A stretch of DNA of 33,978 bases from assembly GCA_003216895.1 (NCBI GenBank), contig QCID01000011.1, positions 1 through 33,978 of the forward strand, in the 5' to 3' direction. This document shows positions 1 to 6,207 of this stretch, in pieces; position 1 is the stretch's first letter; every line of letters starts with the position of its first letter. The translations under genes and the position numbers were made by a program. The notes beneath the pieces are model-generated. The model saw only the letters and a list, made by a program, of their open reading frames with translations, was not told the origin of the DNA and made no database searches. This DNA comes from Prochlorococcus sp. AG-402-K04. GTDB taxonomy: Bacteria > Cyanobacteriota > Cyanobacteriia > PCC-6307 > Cyanobiaceae.

Positions 1-606
1 TGGATACTCTTGTAAAAAAATATTTTTACATTCTTGTGCAATATCCATATGCTCTTTTTGAGTTCCATGACCTGTTCTTAGATTGATGTAATGAATCCAC
101 GAACGACATGATCCTGTCATGTAAATCCTGGTTGGGGTAGCAAGTGGAAGTACAAATCTTGCACATTCTTTTGCGATTCCAGCTTCTAACATCTCTTCAT
201 AAAGCTCTTTATTTTGATCGAATTGATGTTTTATTTTTTTGTTGAATTTATTGATAATTTCTTCCGGTAAGTCAGAGATAGAGTTTTGTCTATTTTTATT
301 ATCTTGCCTTCTTAATTCTGGCATAGGAATTTCGCCTAATTGCCTGCTATCCGCATAGCGTTGCGAAAACTCTTGAAAAGTAAATGATCGATGTCTTAAA
401 ATTTGTGCAGCAATTCCTCTAGTAGTTTCTATTTGCAAAGTCATATAAGCTTGCTCAAATACACTCCAATGTTCATTTTTAATGCAATATCCAATTAATT
501 TAGTAAAGTCATTATTTTCTTGATTTTTGGGATTACTAACTCTGGCAATGTATGCCATGCTTTTTTCAGCGTCTGGTGTAGAAGTTATTAATTGAACACA
601 ACTCAT
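1..606 (-). CDS. thyX: FAD-dependent thymidylate synthase ThyX (3' end cut by window edge)
   Basis: The frame opens with ATG at 604-606 and stays open for 202 codons to the window edge, so the C-terminus is missing. Residues 71-81 give the ThyX signature RHR-x7-S (RHRSFTFQEFS), followed by QRY, which binds FAD and dUMP. ThyX methylates dUMP to dTMP using methylene-tetrahydrofolate and reduced flavin. The start lies 2 nt after the stop of dcd on the same strand, which implies co-transcription and translational coupling. dcd supplies the dUMP precursor, so the pair forms the end of dTMP synthesis. Family assignment is secure. Only the missing C-terminus cannot be judged. Confidence 0.95.
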   Translation of the reverse strand, partial: MSCVQLITSTPDAEKSMAYIARVSNPKNQENNDFTKLIGYCIKNEHWSVFEQAYMTLQIETTRGIAAQILRHRSFTFQEFSQRYADSRQLGEIPMPELRRQDNKNRQNSISDLPEEIINKFNKKIKHQFDQNKELYEEMLEAGIAKECARFVLPLATPTRIYMTGSCRSWIHYINLRTGHGTQKEHMDIAQECKNIFLQEYP

Positions 607-608
607 TT

Positions 609-1202
609 TTAAACCTTTGCGAGGGTTACTCTTTCTTTTTGATATTGATACTTACCTTTCCTATCACTATAAGTTGTCTCACAAGGATCTCCTTCAAAAA
701 AAAGTAATTGACAAATTCCTTCATCAGCGTAAATTCTGCAATCTGCGCCGGAGCTGTTACTGAATTCAAGAGTTAGATGACCCTCCCAGCTTGCTTCAGC
801 GGGAGTTGTATTTACGATTATCCCTAAGCGTGCGTAGGTGCTTTTCCCAAGGCAAATAACAGTAATATTTGGTGGTACCTTCATTTTTTCTAATGCAACA
901 CCAAGGCCGTAAGAGTGTGCAGGTAAAATAAAGTATTTACCATCCTCGTCTTCTTTTAAATCTGTAGGTTCTAAATTGGCAGGATTAAATTTCTTAGGAT
1001 TCATTACTGTTCCGGGGACATGCCTAAAGATCAAAAACTCTTTTGAAGAGAGTCGCAAATCATATCCATATGATGAGCAGCCAAAGCTTAAAACAGGTGA
1101 TTTTTCTGATTTCGGCTCAAGATGTCTTATTAGCTTTTCTTGAAAAGGTTCAAGCATTCCTAATGAAGCCTGCTGAGAAATCCAACGATCGTTTTTTAAC
1201 AT
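609..1202 (-). CDS. dcd: dCTP deaminase
   Basis: 197 aa, the usual length for Dcd. The enzyme turns dCTP into dUTP, which is trimmed to dUMP and then methylated by ThyX. Visible landmarks are GKSTYAR at residues 119-125 (nucleotide-binding Ser and Arg), the core strand SWEGHLTLEFSN at 138-149 with Glu146 in the place of the catalytic glutamate, and the C-terminal YSDRKGKYQYQ segment that closes over the triphosphate. The ATG at 1200-1202 directly abuts the TAA of the upstream cobO-like gene, and the stop is 2 nt before thyX, so the three genes form a tight unit. Whether this form also hydrolyses dUTP (the bifunctional type) cannot be decided by eye. Confidence 0.95.
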   Translation of the reverse strand: MLKNDRWISQQASLGMLEPFQEKLIRHLEPKSEKSPVLSFGCSSYGYDLRLSSKEFLIFRHVPGTVMNPKKFNPANLEPTDLKEDEDGKYFILPAHSYGLGVALEKMKVPPNITVICLGKSTYARLGIIVNTTPAEASWEGHLTLEFSNSSGADCRIYADEGICQLLFFEGDPCETTYSDRKGKYQYQKERVTLAKV

Positions 1203-1799
1203 TTAATTGCAGCGTAATTCAGTAATTTGATCAGCCATTTCAATTACTTTAGGAGGGATTGAAGGTCCTGTAAGAATAATATCTGTGGATGATGGCCGAT
1301 TGTTTATCATGAAAATTAAATCATTTTCGTCAATGAAACCAAGGCTAATGGCGATACCTATTTCATCAAGAACGATTTTATCTATTCTTTTTTCGATTAA
1401 ACGGGCTTTACAAAATTCCCAAAGTTCTTTTATCGCTTTTTCTTCATATTTTCTTTTTAAAGATAAACTTTCTTCCGATATTTGTTCTTGTAAGCACCTT
1501 TCAATGGCTGGTCTTAGCCACTCCAGTCGCCCACAAAGATTTATAGCTCCATTTGGTCCTTGATTGACTCCACCTCTCAAAAATTGTGCTATTAAAACTT
1601 GGCTTCCCAAGCCTGCAGATCTAAGCGCTTCACTTAGAACAACAGAAAAACTACCTCTAAAGGTAGAAGTGTGAATTTGAACTTGCCCTTGTGTTTCTAC
1701 TAGTTGTAAAGGCTTTCTGATGAGGGTAGGCCTTAGAGAAGTCGCTGCTGACGGCGATGAACCCCTATGTTGAGCATTAATGCTAACTCGTGCATTCAT
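1203..1799 (-). CDS. CobO/BtuR-like corrinoid adenosyltransferase homologue with degenerate P-loop
   Basis: 198 aa. After a basic, low-complexity N-terminal 40 residues the protein follows the CobO/BtuR pattern: LRSAGLGSQVLIAQFLRGG at 59-77, a LEWLRP helix and IVLDEIGIAISLGFID in the second half, which corresponds to the conserved VLDE strand. CobO transfers an adenosyl group from ATP to cob(I)alamin. The nucleotide-binding loop of the family (GNGKGKTTAA) should lie just before the ALRSAG helix, but residues 44-53 read TSTFRGSFSV, with no Lys and no GKT. The fold is therefore kept while ATP binding by the normal route is doubtful. It is first in the cobO-like/dcd/thyX run and divergent from ntcA. 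It may be a true adenosyltransferase with altered chemistry or a repurposed relative. Confidence 0.75.
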   Translation of the reverse strand: MNARVSINAQHRGSSPSAATSLRPTLIRKPLQLVETQGQVQIHTSTFRGSFSVVLSEALRSAGLGSQVLIAQFLRGGVNQGPNGAINLCGRLEWLRPAIERCLQEQISEESLSLKRKYEEKAIKELWEFCKARLIEKRIDKIVLDEIGIAISLGFIDENDLIFMINNRPSSTDIILTGPSIPPKVIEMADQITELRCN

Positions 1800-2017
1800 C
1801 TCAATTTTTATCAGGATGTCTTTTAATTAATCTAGCGGTATAAAATTTCTAATCAACCAATCCAACACTATCTGTGGTGTATTAAATGAAAATAATTTGT
1901 TTTCAAAACTGTCAAAGGCCCCAACAGCAGTTAAATGTAAACATGAAATTGCAATTCTAGATACTTTTGAAAATCACTTTAGGTCCTTGAATATAAGAAA
2001 TTTTGAGGAGGTACAGC

Positions 2018-2083
2018 TTGGATTGGAGACTTAGCTTCAAAAAAGTCGCCATGGCTACATATCGTTTGTTCTCAAGTTATTAA
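2018..2083 (+). other. Possible short leader ORF upstream of ntcA (TTG start, strong Shine-Dalgarno)
   Basis: AGGAGG at 2006-2011 is a near-perfect complement of the 16S rRNA tail and sits 6 nt before a TTG at 2018-2020. That frame runs 21 codons to TAA at 2081-2083 and would encode a small basic peptide (begins (M)DWRLSFKKVAM). Strong Shine-Dalgarno sequences are rare in the rest of this window, which is why it stands out. The NtcA-type box and -10 listed separately overlap this frame, so only transcripts starting further upstream could contain it. It may be a leader peptide, a ribosome standby site or chance. Confidence 0.2.
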
Positions 2084-2086
2084 TCT
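2045..2086 (+). promoter_or_regulatory. Candidate NtcA-activated promoter of ntcA (autoregulation)
   Basis: GTCGCCATGGCTAC at 2045-2058 matches the NtcA box GTA-N8-TAC with one change (GTC for GTA), and its core GCCATGGC is a perfect palindrome. Exactly 22 nt after it comes TAATCT at 2081-2086, which fits the TAN3T -10 element of NtcA-activated promoters at the known 22-23 nt spacing. The predicted transcript start is near 2093, about 15 nt before the ntcA ATG. ntcA autoregulation is known in other cyanobacteria; its operation here is inferred. Confidence 0.5.
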
Positions 2087-2107
2087 TCTCTGAACAATAA
2101 AATAAAT

Positions 2108-2839
2108 ATGGTCACTTCTTATCGTGGCTTTACTCGTTTCAATCAACAAAAAAATAGCCAGATGGTTGGTAATTCATCATCTCCTTTGCCGCCAAACAAA
2201 ACTCTCATAGATGTAATTAAATCTTTGGAGGGAGTTTCTACTGAAACAGTAGATAGGTCAAAAACTATTTTTTTCCCTGGTGATCCTGCTGAAAGGGTTT
2301 ATTTAATAAGGAGAGGTGCAGTTCGATTAAGCCGGGTCTATGAAACTGGTGAAGAAATTACAGTTGCTTTATTAAGAGAGAATAGTCTTTTTGGAGTTTT
2401 ATCTTTATTGACTGGACATAGATCAGATCGTTTTTATCATGCCGTTGCCTTTACGCGTGTGGAATTAGTCGCAGCCCCAGCCACATCAGTAAGGAATGCC
2501 ATTGAGCAAGATGCCTCTGTTGGTTTGCTGCTTTTACAAGGTTTATCAAGTCGTGTACTTCAAACTGAAACAATGATTGAAACTTTAACTCACAGAGATA
2601 TGTCTTCTCGTCTAGCAAGCTTTTTACTTGTTTTATGTAGGGACTTTGGTGTGCCCGGGGAAAAAGGAGTAACAATTGACTTGAGACTTTCTCACCAAGC
2701 CATAGCTGAAGCAATAGGTTCAACCAGAGTTACCATTACACGACTCCTTGGAGAGTTGAAAAGTTCCTCATTATTGGCAATAGATAGAAAAAAAATAACT
2801 ATTTTCGATCCAATAGCATTAGCAAAAAGATTTAATTGA
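2108..2839 (+). CDS. ntcA: Global nitrogen regulator NtcA (Crp/Fnr family)
   Basis: 243 aa from the first ATG. NtcA senses 2-oxoglutarate and activates nitrogen-assimilation genes such as amt1 under nitrogen limitation. The sensor beta-barrel spans about residues 50-150 ([20 protein letters not shown], then [20 protein letters not shown] by position 91-110). A dimerisation helix follows ([23 protein letters not shown]). The DNA-recognition helix-turn-helix lies at 195-217 ([23 protein letters not shown]), and the C-terminus [11 protein letters not shown] is typical of the family. NtcA is usually about 222-225 aa, so the ATG at 2162 (residue 19, giving 225 aa) is a real alternative start; neither start has a Shine-Dalgarno. 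A DUF3084 gene follows on the same strand after 55 bp. Identity is certain; only the start is open. Confidence 0.97.
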   Translation: MVTSYRGFTRFNQQKNSQMVGNSSSPLPPNKTLIDVIKSLEGVSTETVDRSKTIFFPGDPAERVYLIRRGAVRLSRVYETGEEITVALLRENSLFGVLSLLTGHRSDRFYHAVAFTRVELVAAPATSVRNAIEQDASVGLLLLQGLSSRVLQTETMIETLTHRDMSSRLASFLLVLCRDFGVPGEKGVTIDLRLSHQAIAEAIGSTRVTITRLLGELKSSSLLAIDRKKITIFDPIALAKRFN

Positions 2840-2894
2840 AGGCCATTTCATACTAAGGTTTAGGAGGTTTGATTAATTCCTCTTCTTTCTATCT

Positions 2895-3821
2895 GTGACT
2901 GTCTGGCTGAAAATTCTTTTACTATTAATCCTAGGTGGAATACTTTCTACCCTGGGAGATCGCTTAGGAACGAGAGTTGGCAAAGCGCGTTTAAGTATTT
3001 TTAAATTAAGGCCAAAAAGTACAGCTATTTTAATAACTGTTTTTACTGGAAGTATAATAAGTGCCATTTCACTTGCAACTATGCTTGTTTTTGATAAGAA
3101 TTTAAGGGTTGGATTATTTCAGTTAGAGGATATTCGAGAAAAGATTATAGAGAGTGAAAAAGAATTAAAAAAATTAGAAAAAAATTTATATGCTCTCAGA
3201 AGTGGAAATGTAGTAATAAGTAGTGGTCAAACTTTAGTTACAAGAACTATTAAATTAAATAATAATGATGATATAAAAAAAATTATAGAAAGTATATTAC
3301 AGCAAGCCAATTTTTATGCTTTTAATTTAGTTAAAACAAATCAATCTCAATATCGAAGAATATTATTAGTTAGGAAAGATGATATTGAAAAGCTTGAAAA
3401 TAAAATAGCTGATAATAGAAGTTGGGTCGTGAGGATTAAATCATCAGGGAATATACTTAGAGGTGAAAATTATGTTTATGCCTTTCCTGAAGTCACATTA
3501 AATAAAATGATTACCAAGAAAGGTGAAGTTATTGCCATAGAAAATATATCATTATCAAAGTCAGATTCTGAATCTATCAGTAAAAAAATTAATCTTCTAA
3601 TGGCTTCAACTTTAGCTGAGGTTAGGCGACGAGGCTCATTAAGTTCTGAATTGAAAATTAATGCTAATCAAATTAATAATTTAGGGAAATATTTAGTTAG
3701 TAAAAAAAAGGGAGATTTCCAAATTATTGCAAGGGCTCTTGATAATAGTCAAAGTGCAGATAAAGTCTCAATATCATTGGAATTCAAATCTTTAGACAAA
3801 TCAATACTAAACAATAATTAA
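2895..3821 (+). CDS. DUF3084 membrane-anchored protein
   Basis: 308 aa, GTG start; an in-frame TAA at 2874-2876 rules out a longer form. The N-terminal segment begins with a hydrophobic helix (WLKILLLLILGGILSTLGDRLG), then the conserved GDRLGTRVGKARLSIFKLRPK (residues about 22-42) typical of cyanobacterial DUF3084, and a second helix (ILITVFTGSIISAISLATMLVF). A charged coiled-coil stretch (EKIIESEKELKKLEKNL) and a mixed soluble domain follow. Topology suggests two membrane helices with the bulk on one face. The function is unknown. An AGGAGG at 2862-2867 is too far (27 nt) to serve this GTG and instead precedes a 9-codon TTG frame whose TGA overlaps it. The stop abuts the ATG of the next gene, implying coupled translation. 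Confidence 0.8.
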   Translation: MTVWLKILLLLILGGILSTLGDRLGTRVGKARLSIFKLRPKSTAILITVFTGSIISAISLATMLVFDKNLRVGLFQLEDIREKIIESEKELKKLEKNLYALRSGNVVISSGQTLVTRTIKLNNNDDIKKIIESILQQANFYAFNLVKTNQSQYRRILLVRKDDIEKLENKIADNRSWVVRIKSSGNILRGENYVYAFPEVTLNKMITKKGEVIAIENISLSKSDSESISKKINLLMASTLAEVRRRGSLSSELKINANQINNLGKYLVSKKKGDFQIIARALDNSQSADKVSISLEFKSLDKSILNNN

Positions 3822-4259
3822 ATGAGTCTTTATGTATCTATAGATCCTGGAACAAAAAAATGCGGCTTATTATTGGCTGATTTACAAACAGGAAAAGTTA
3901 TTAAGGCAGGGATAGCCCCATTGAATAAATTTTATGATTTAGTTTCTTTGTGGAATGAAGATTACGGGATTATCAAGATAATCATTGGTAATGGGACTAA
4001 TTGTAAATATATAGGAAATAAATTAAAACAAAATAATTTTTTAAATATAAATTATGTGAATGAAAGAGGATCAACGTTAAGAGCAAGATTTAGATATTGG
4101 GAAATTTGGCCTCCAAATTATTTTATTCGTTGGCTTCCAAAGGAAATTCTTTTTCCTCCTGAAAATCTTGATGCAATTGTCGCTTTAATTTTATTGGAAG
4201 ATTTTTTAAACTGTACTTTTATTTGGCCCGATAAAGTAGATATTAAAATTTTGCTCTAA
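3822..4259 (+). CDS. RuvC/YqgF-type RNase H-fold protein
   Basis: 145 aa, ATG immediately after the TAA of the DUF3084 gene. The N-terminus YVSIDPGTKKCGLLLAD is the first strand of RuvC/YqgF-like nucleases, with Asp8 as the expected first metal ligand. A conserved Glu occurs in NERGSTLRARFRYWE and an Asp in the helix ENLDAIVALILLEDFL, so all three acidic positions of the fold are present. True YqgF acts on 16S rRNA precursors and RuvC cuts Holliday junctions, but this short version is diverged from both (K for the usual R after DxG), so a substrate should not be assumed. The last 17 bases overlap the convergent DUF3146 gene. Fold assignment is good; function unknown. Confidence 0.75.
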   Translation: MSLYVSIDPGTKKCGLLLADLQTGKVIKAGIAPLNKFYDLVSLWNEDYGIIKIIIGNGTNCKYIGNKLKQNNFLNINYVNERGSTLRARFRYWEIWPPNYFIRWLPKEILFPPENLDAIVALILLEDFLNCTFIWPDKVDIKILL

Positions 4260-4500
4260 CTGTAAAAACATAATCTCCACCAGACTCTAGTTTATAATCA
4301 GATTTAACTAAATAGCGCTCTAATGCATCTTTTATAAGAGCTCTACCTAGTGGAGGTTCGACAAGAAGTTCTCCTTGGTTAAAAGCCCAAATAAAACTCC
4401 ATTCGAAATTTCCTGCACGGACAATCCCCTCAACTGTTTTTTGATTAAAGCATTGTTTATGAATCTGAAGATATGCAGTAGTTGATGGCTTGTTATACAT
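4243..4500 (-). CDS. Small conserved cyanobacterial protein (DUF3146-like)
   Basis: 85 aa, soluble, no signal or membrane segment. The pattern EGIVRAGNFEWSFIWAFNQGELLVEPPLGRALIKDALERYL and the ending GGDYVFTVRAKF match what I recall of the cyanobacterial DUF3146 family, whose function is unknown. It lies 12 bp downstream of pth on the same strand and its 3' end overlaps the convergent RNase H-fold gene by 17 bp. It is probably the last gene of the psbH-tatA-pth run. Coding status is well supported by the protein-like composition; the family name is from memory. Confidence 0.65.
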   Translation of the reverse strand: MYNKPSTTAYLQIHKQCFNQKTVEGIVRAGNFEWSFIWAFNQGELLVEPPLGRALIKDALERYLVKSDYKLESGGDYVFTVRAKF

Positions 4501-4512
4501 TATCTAATGTTA

Positions 4513-5121
4513 TTAATTTTCAGGTTTGTAAGAATTTAGTCGAGTCGTTATCTTTTCCCAATTATTTGATATTTTTGATTCTATACAATTAATTATTTCC
4601 TCAATGATGAAATTTAATATTATAAACTCCTCTTTTGAAAATCTTCCTAAAACGTGAGAAATAGTTTTAGATTTTCTCTCTTTTTGTTCGTTACTTGGCG
4701 GGCCTATGCCAATCTTTAATCGCCTAAACTCAGAAGTTCCAAGATGGTTAATAATGCTTTTTATCCCATTATGTCCTCCTGAGCTTCCTTTCGAGCGGAT
4801 TCTTATTTTCCCTAGAGGAAGATCCATGTCATCTGCTAGGACTATTAATTGATTATTTTCAAAATTAAACCAATCCTTTGCTGATCTAACTGATTTACCA
4901 CTTTCATTCATAAATGTGTTAGGCATTAAAAGTCTTGTTTTTTCAACACCTGTTCCATATTCACATGTCCTACCAAATAATTTTTTGTTTTCACGAAAGC
5001 TACAGTTATTTTTTCTTGCTATTTCTTCTAGCACCATAAATCCAACATTATGTCTAGTTTTTTGATAATCAGCTCCAGGATTGCCTAAGCCAACTATTAA
5101 TTTCAATTCATCGGAAAACAT
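4513..5121 (-). CDS. pth: Peptidyl-tRNA hydrolase
   Basis: 202 aa. Pth releases peptides from peptidyl-tRNA that falls off ribosomes and is essential in bacteria. The start GLGNPGADYQKTRHNVG holds the catalytic His24. MNESG at 71-75 gives Asn72, DDMDLPLGKIRIRSKGS holds the supporting Asp97, and GGHNGIKS gives Asn118, so all known active-site residues are in place. Length is normal with a slightly long charged tail. It sits between tatA (upstream) and the DUF3146-like gene (12 bp downstream) on the minus strand. Confidence 0.97.
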   Translation of the reverse strand: MFSDELKLIVGLGNPGADYQKTRHNVGFMVLEEIARKNNCSFRENKKLFGRTCEYGTGVEKTRLLMPNTFMNESGKSVRSAKDWFNFENNQLIVLADDMDLPLGKIRIRSKGSSGGHNGIKSIINHLGTSEFRRLKIGIGPPSNEQKERKSKTISHVLGRFSKEEFIILNFIIEEIINCIESKISNNWEKITTRLNSYKPEN

Positions 5122-5181
5122 ACCAATTGAAAAGAATCGTTGTTGCTTCCAAAAAATGGATTTTAGTTAGTTTTGAAGAAA

Positions 5182-5397
5182 TTAATTTTCTTTGTCGACT
5201 ATGTTTTCATTTGATGACTCTTCATCAGTCATAGCATTTTTGATTTCACGCTCAAATTCTGTAGAGGCGCTTTGCAGACCCTTGAGGGTTTTCCCAATAG
5301 TTCGCCCAAGTTCTGGAAGACGTTTTGGTCCAAAAATAACTAGTGCCAAGCCAGCAATAACAGCTATTTCGGGTAAACCAACCCCAAAAATATTCAT
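5182..5397 (-). CDS. tatA: Twin-arginine translocase subunit TatA/E
   Basis: 71 aa. TatA forms the pore element of the Tat system, which exports folded proteins across the thylakoid and plasma membranes. The protein has one N-terminal membrane helix (IFGVGLPEIAVIAGLALVIF), the FGPKRLPELGRTIGK hinge and amphipathic helix that defines the TatA/B family, and an acidic tail. The short tail and the FGPKRLPELGR motif favour TatA/E over TatB. It lies 33 bp downstream of psbH on the same strand with pth next, an arrangement consistent with a small operon. No TatC gene is in the window. Confidence 0.92.
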   Translation of the reverse strand: MNIFGVGLPEIAVIAGLALVIFGPKRLPELGRTIGKTLKGLQSASTEFEREIKNAMTDEESSNENIVDKEN

Positions 5398-5430
5398 GGG
5401 CGAATCTCAACTGCTCAAAATTTAATCAAT

Positions 5431-5628
5431 TCAGCCGTTCCAGTCGACAGAAAAACCTTGTAGGAGAAGTGATTGGTTATAAATTTGGAGCATGATTACT
5501 AGAAAAACCAGTAATAAGATTCCTATAAAGGCCATGACGGGAACTGCTCCCCAACCTGGGACAACTTTTCCTTGTCCAGAATTGCCAATGGATTTAAGCA
5601 AAGATCCAAGTGCTGTTTTTTGTCCCAT
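5431..5628 (-). CDS. psbH: Photosystem II protein PsbH
   Basis: 65 aa, a single-pass PSII core subunit that helps bind and stabilise the QB side and CP47. The sequence [20 protein letters not shown] followed by [29 protein letters not shown] is diagnostic: a short stromal N-terminus, then one membrane helix and the ending [13 protein letters not shown]. The ATG at 5626-5628 fits the family start. A TACAAT -10-like hexamer lies about 40 nt upstream. The psbN gene, which in many cyanobacteria and plastids lies next to psbH on the opposite strand, is not recognisable here. Confidence 0.98.
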   Translation of the reverse strand: MGQKTALGSLLKSIGNSGQGKVVPGWGAVPVMAFIGILLLVFLVIMLQIYNQSLLLQGFSVDWNG

Positions 5629-5665
5629 GTCGTTTCTCTGAGCTCAGATATATATGAGTCAAGAT

Positions 5666-5671
5666 ATTGTA
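5666..5671 (-). promoter_or_regulatory. Probable -10 element of psbH
   Basis: Read on the minus strand, TACAAT (5 of 6 matches to TATAAT) lies 37 nt upstream of the psbH ATG. No convincing -35 hexamer stands at the standard distance. The leader would be about 30 nt. Assignment is by pattern only. Confidence 0.35.
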
Positions 5672-5825
5672 TGAGAACTTGTCCAAAAGAAGAAGAGACT
5701 GTAGAAACTTGTGATGGAATGAACTAAAAAAATATGATATTTGATAATTGTGGTTTCAAATAAGCTGAAAAACGAGAAAAAATTACAAAAAAAAAAAAGG
5801 GAAGTTAGGGAATTTAAGAATTCTT

Positions 5826-5897
5826 ATGAGAAAAAAATTGATCTTTCTATTTATATTCCTTGCATTTATTGGCTTTTTTGGCTTTCTGGAGCGATGA
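5826..5897 (+). CDS. Possible 23-aa membrane microprotein
   Basis: A 23-codon frame (ATG at 5826, TGA at 5895-5897) encodes a peptide with a basic start (MRKK) and then 17 nearly all-hydrophobic residues ending in LER, the pattern of a single-pass PSII or cytochrome b6f microprotein. It sits where psbN would be expected by gene order and on the expected strand, but I see no residue pattern of PsbN. There is no clear Shine-Dalgarno. It could equally be chance in AT- and T-rich DNA. Confidence 0.2.
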   Translation: MRKKLIFLFIFLAFIGFFGFLER

Positions 5898-5999
5898 AAA
5901 TTTTCCCCATTTCCAAAAGTCTGTAACACCTTTGGTTTTTTCATTGGAGTTATTGACTTCGTAGGATAGGTTTAACCTCTAATTAGTTGGTTCAGATTC

Positions 6000-6128
6000 A
6001 TGCTTGCCCTCAAGATTTCCGTCTATACGGTCGTCTTTTTCTTTGTTGGGATCTTTTTGTTTGGTTTCTTGGCAAGTGATCCAACAAGGACACCCAACAG
6101 GAAGGATTTGGAAAGTCCTCAGGATTAG
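6000..6128 (+). CDS. psbI: Photosystem II protein PsbI
   Basis: 42 aa, too short for routine gene finding but unmistakable: [20 protein letters not shown] followed by [22 protein letters not shown]. PsbI is a single-pass subunit of the PSII reaction centre that contacts D1 and CP43 and helps early assembly. The membrane helix covers about residues 5-24 and the [12 protein letters not shown] tail is the family signature. It is preceded by the psbH-psbI gap and followed after 79 bp by the OstA-like gene, whose TTG start may be served by the same transcript. Confidence 0.97.
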   Translation: MLALKISVYTVVFFFVGIFLFGFLASDPTRTPNRKDLESPQD

Positions 6129-6207
6129 AAGACACGCTAATTACTGGACTTAAACAAGCTCCTGTAATTGCTTTATTAGATATTATTTTTTCGTCGGCTT
6201 AAGTCAT

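Larger units (their letters stand above)
1800..2107. other. Divergent intergenic region between the cobO-like gene and ntcA
   Basis: 308 bp without a confident gene. It must carry the promoters of the cobO-like/dcd/thyX unit (leftward) and of ntcA (rightward). On the ntcA side it holds a near-consensus NtcA box with a spaced -10 element (2045-2086) and a very strong Shine-Dalgarno-like AGGAGG at 2006-2011 followed by a 21-codon open frame. No cobalamin-riboswitch-like B12 box was recognised before the cobO-like gene. Confidence 0.6.
5629..5999. other. Divergent gap psbH-psbI, no confident gene; psbN not found
   Basis: 371 bp between the psbH and psbI starts. It holds a probable psbH -10 (TACAAT on the minus strand, 5666-5671), a 12-nt A run near 5787-5798, a 23-codon hydrophobic open frame (5826-5897) and the psbI promoter region. 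Translating the forward frames gave nothing resembling PsbN. A longer lysine-rich frame at 5741-5926 does not look like a real protein. Confidence 0.6.

Noticed and set aside
1800-2107. Exact GTA-N8-TAC boxes upstream of ntcA
   Set aside because: All GTA triplets there were tested and none has TAC eight bases later; only the one-mismatch box at 2045 remains.
5741-5926. 61-codon plus-strand frame in the psbH-psbI gap
   Set aside because: Its lysine-rich half comes from A runs and the rest is out of frame with the more protein-like 23-codon frame; no family pattern or ribosome site.
6119-6202. Open frame after psbI reading [20 protein letters not shown] and on
   Set aside because: It looks faintly protein-like but has no start codon and overlaps the end of psbI in another frame.
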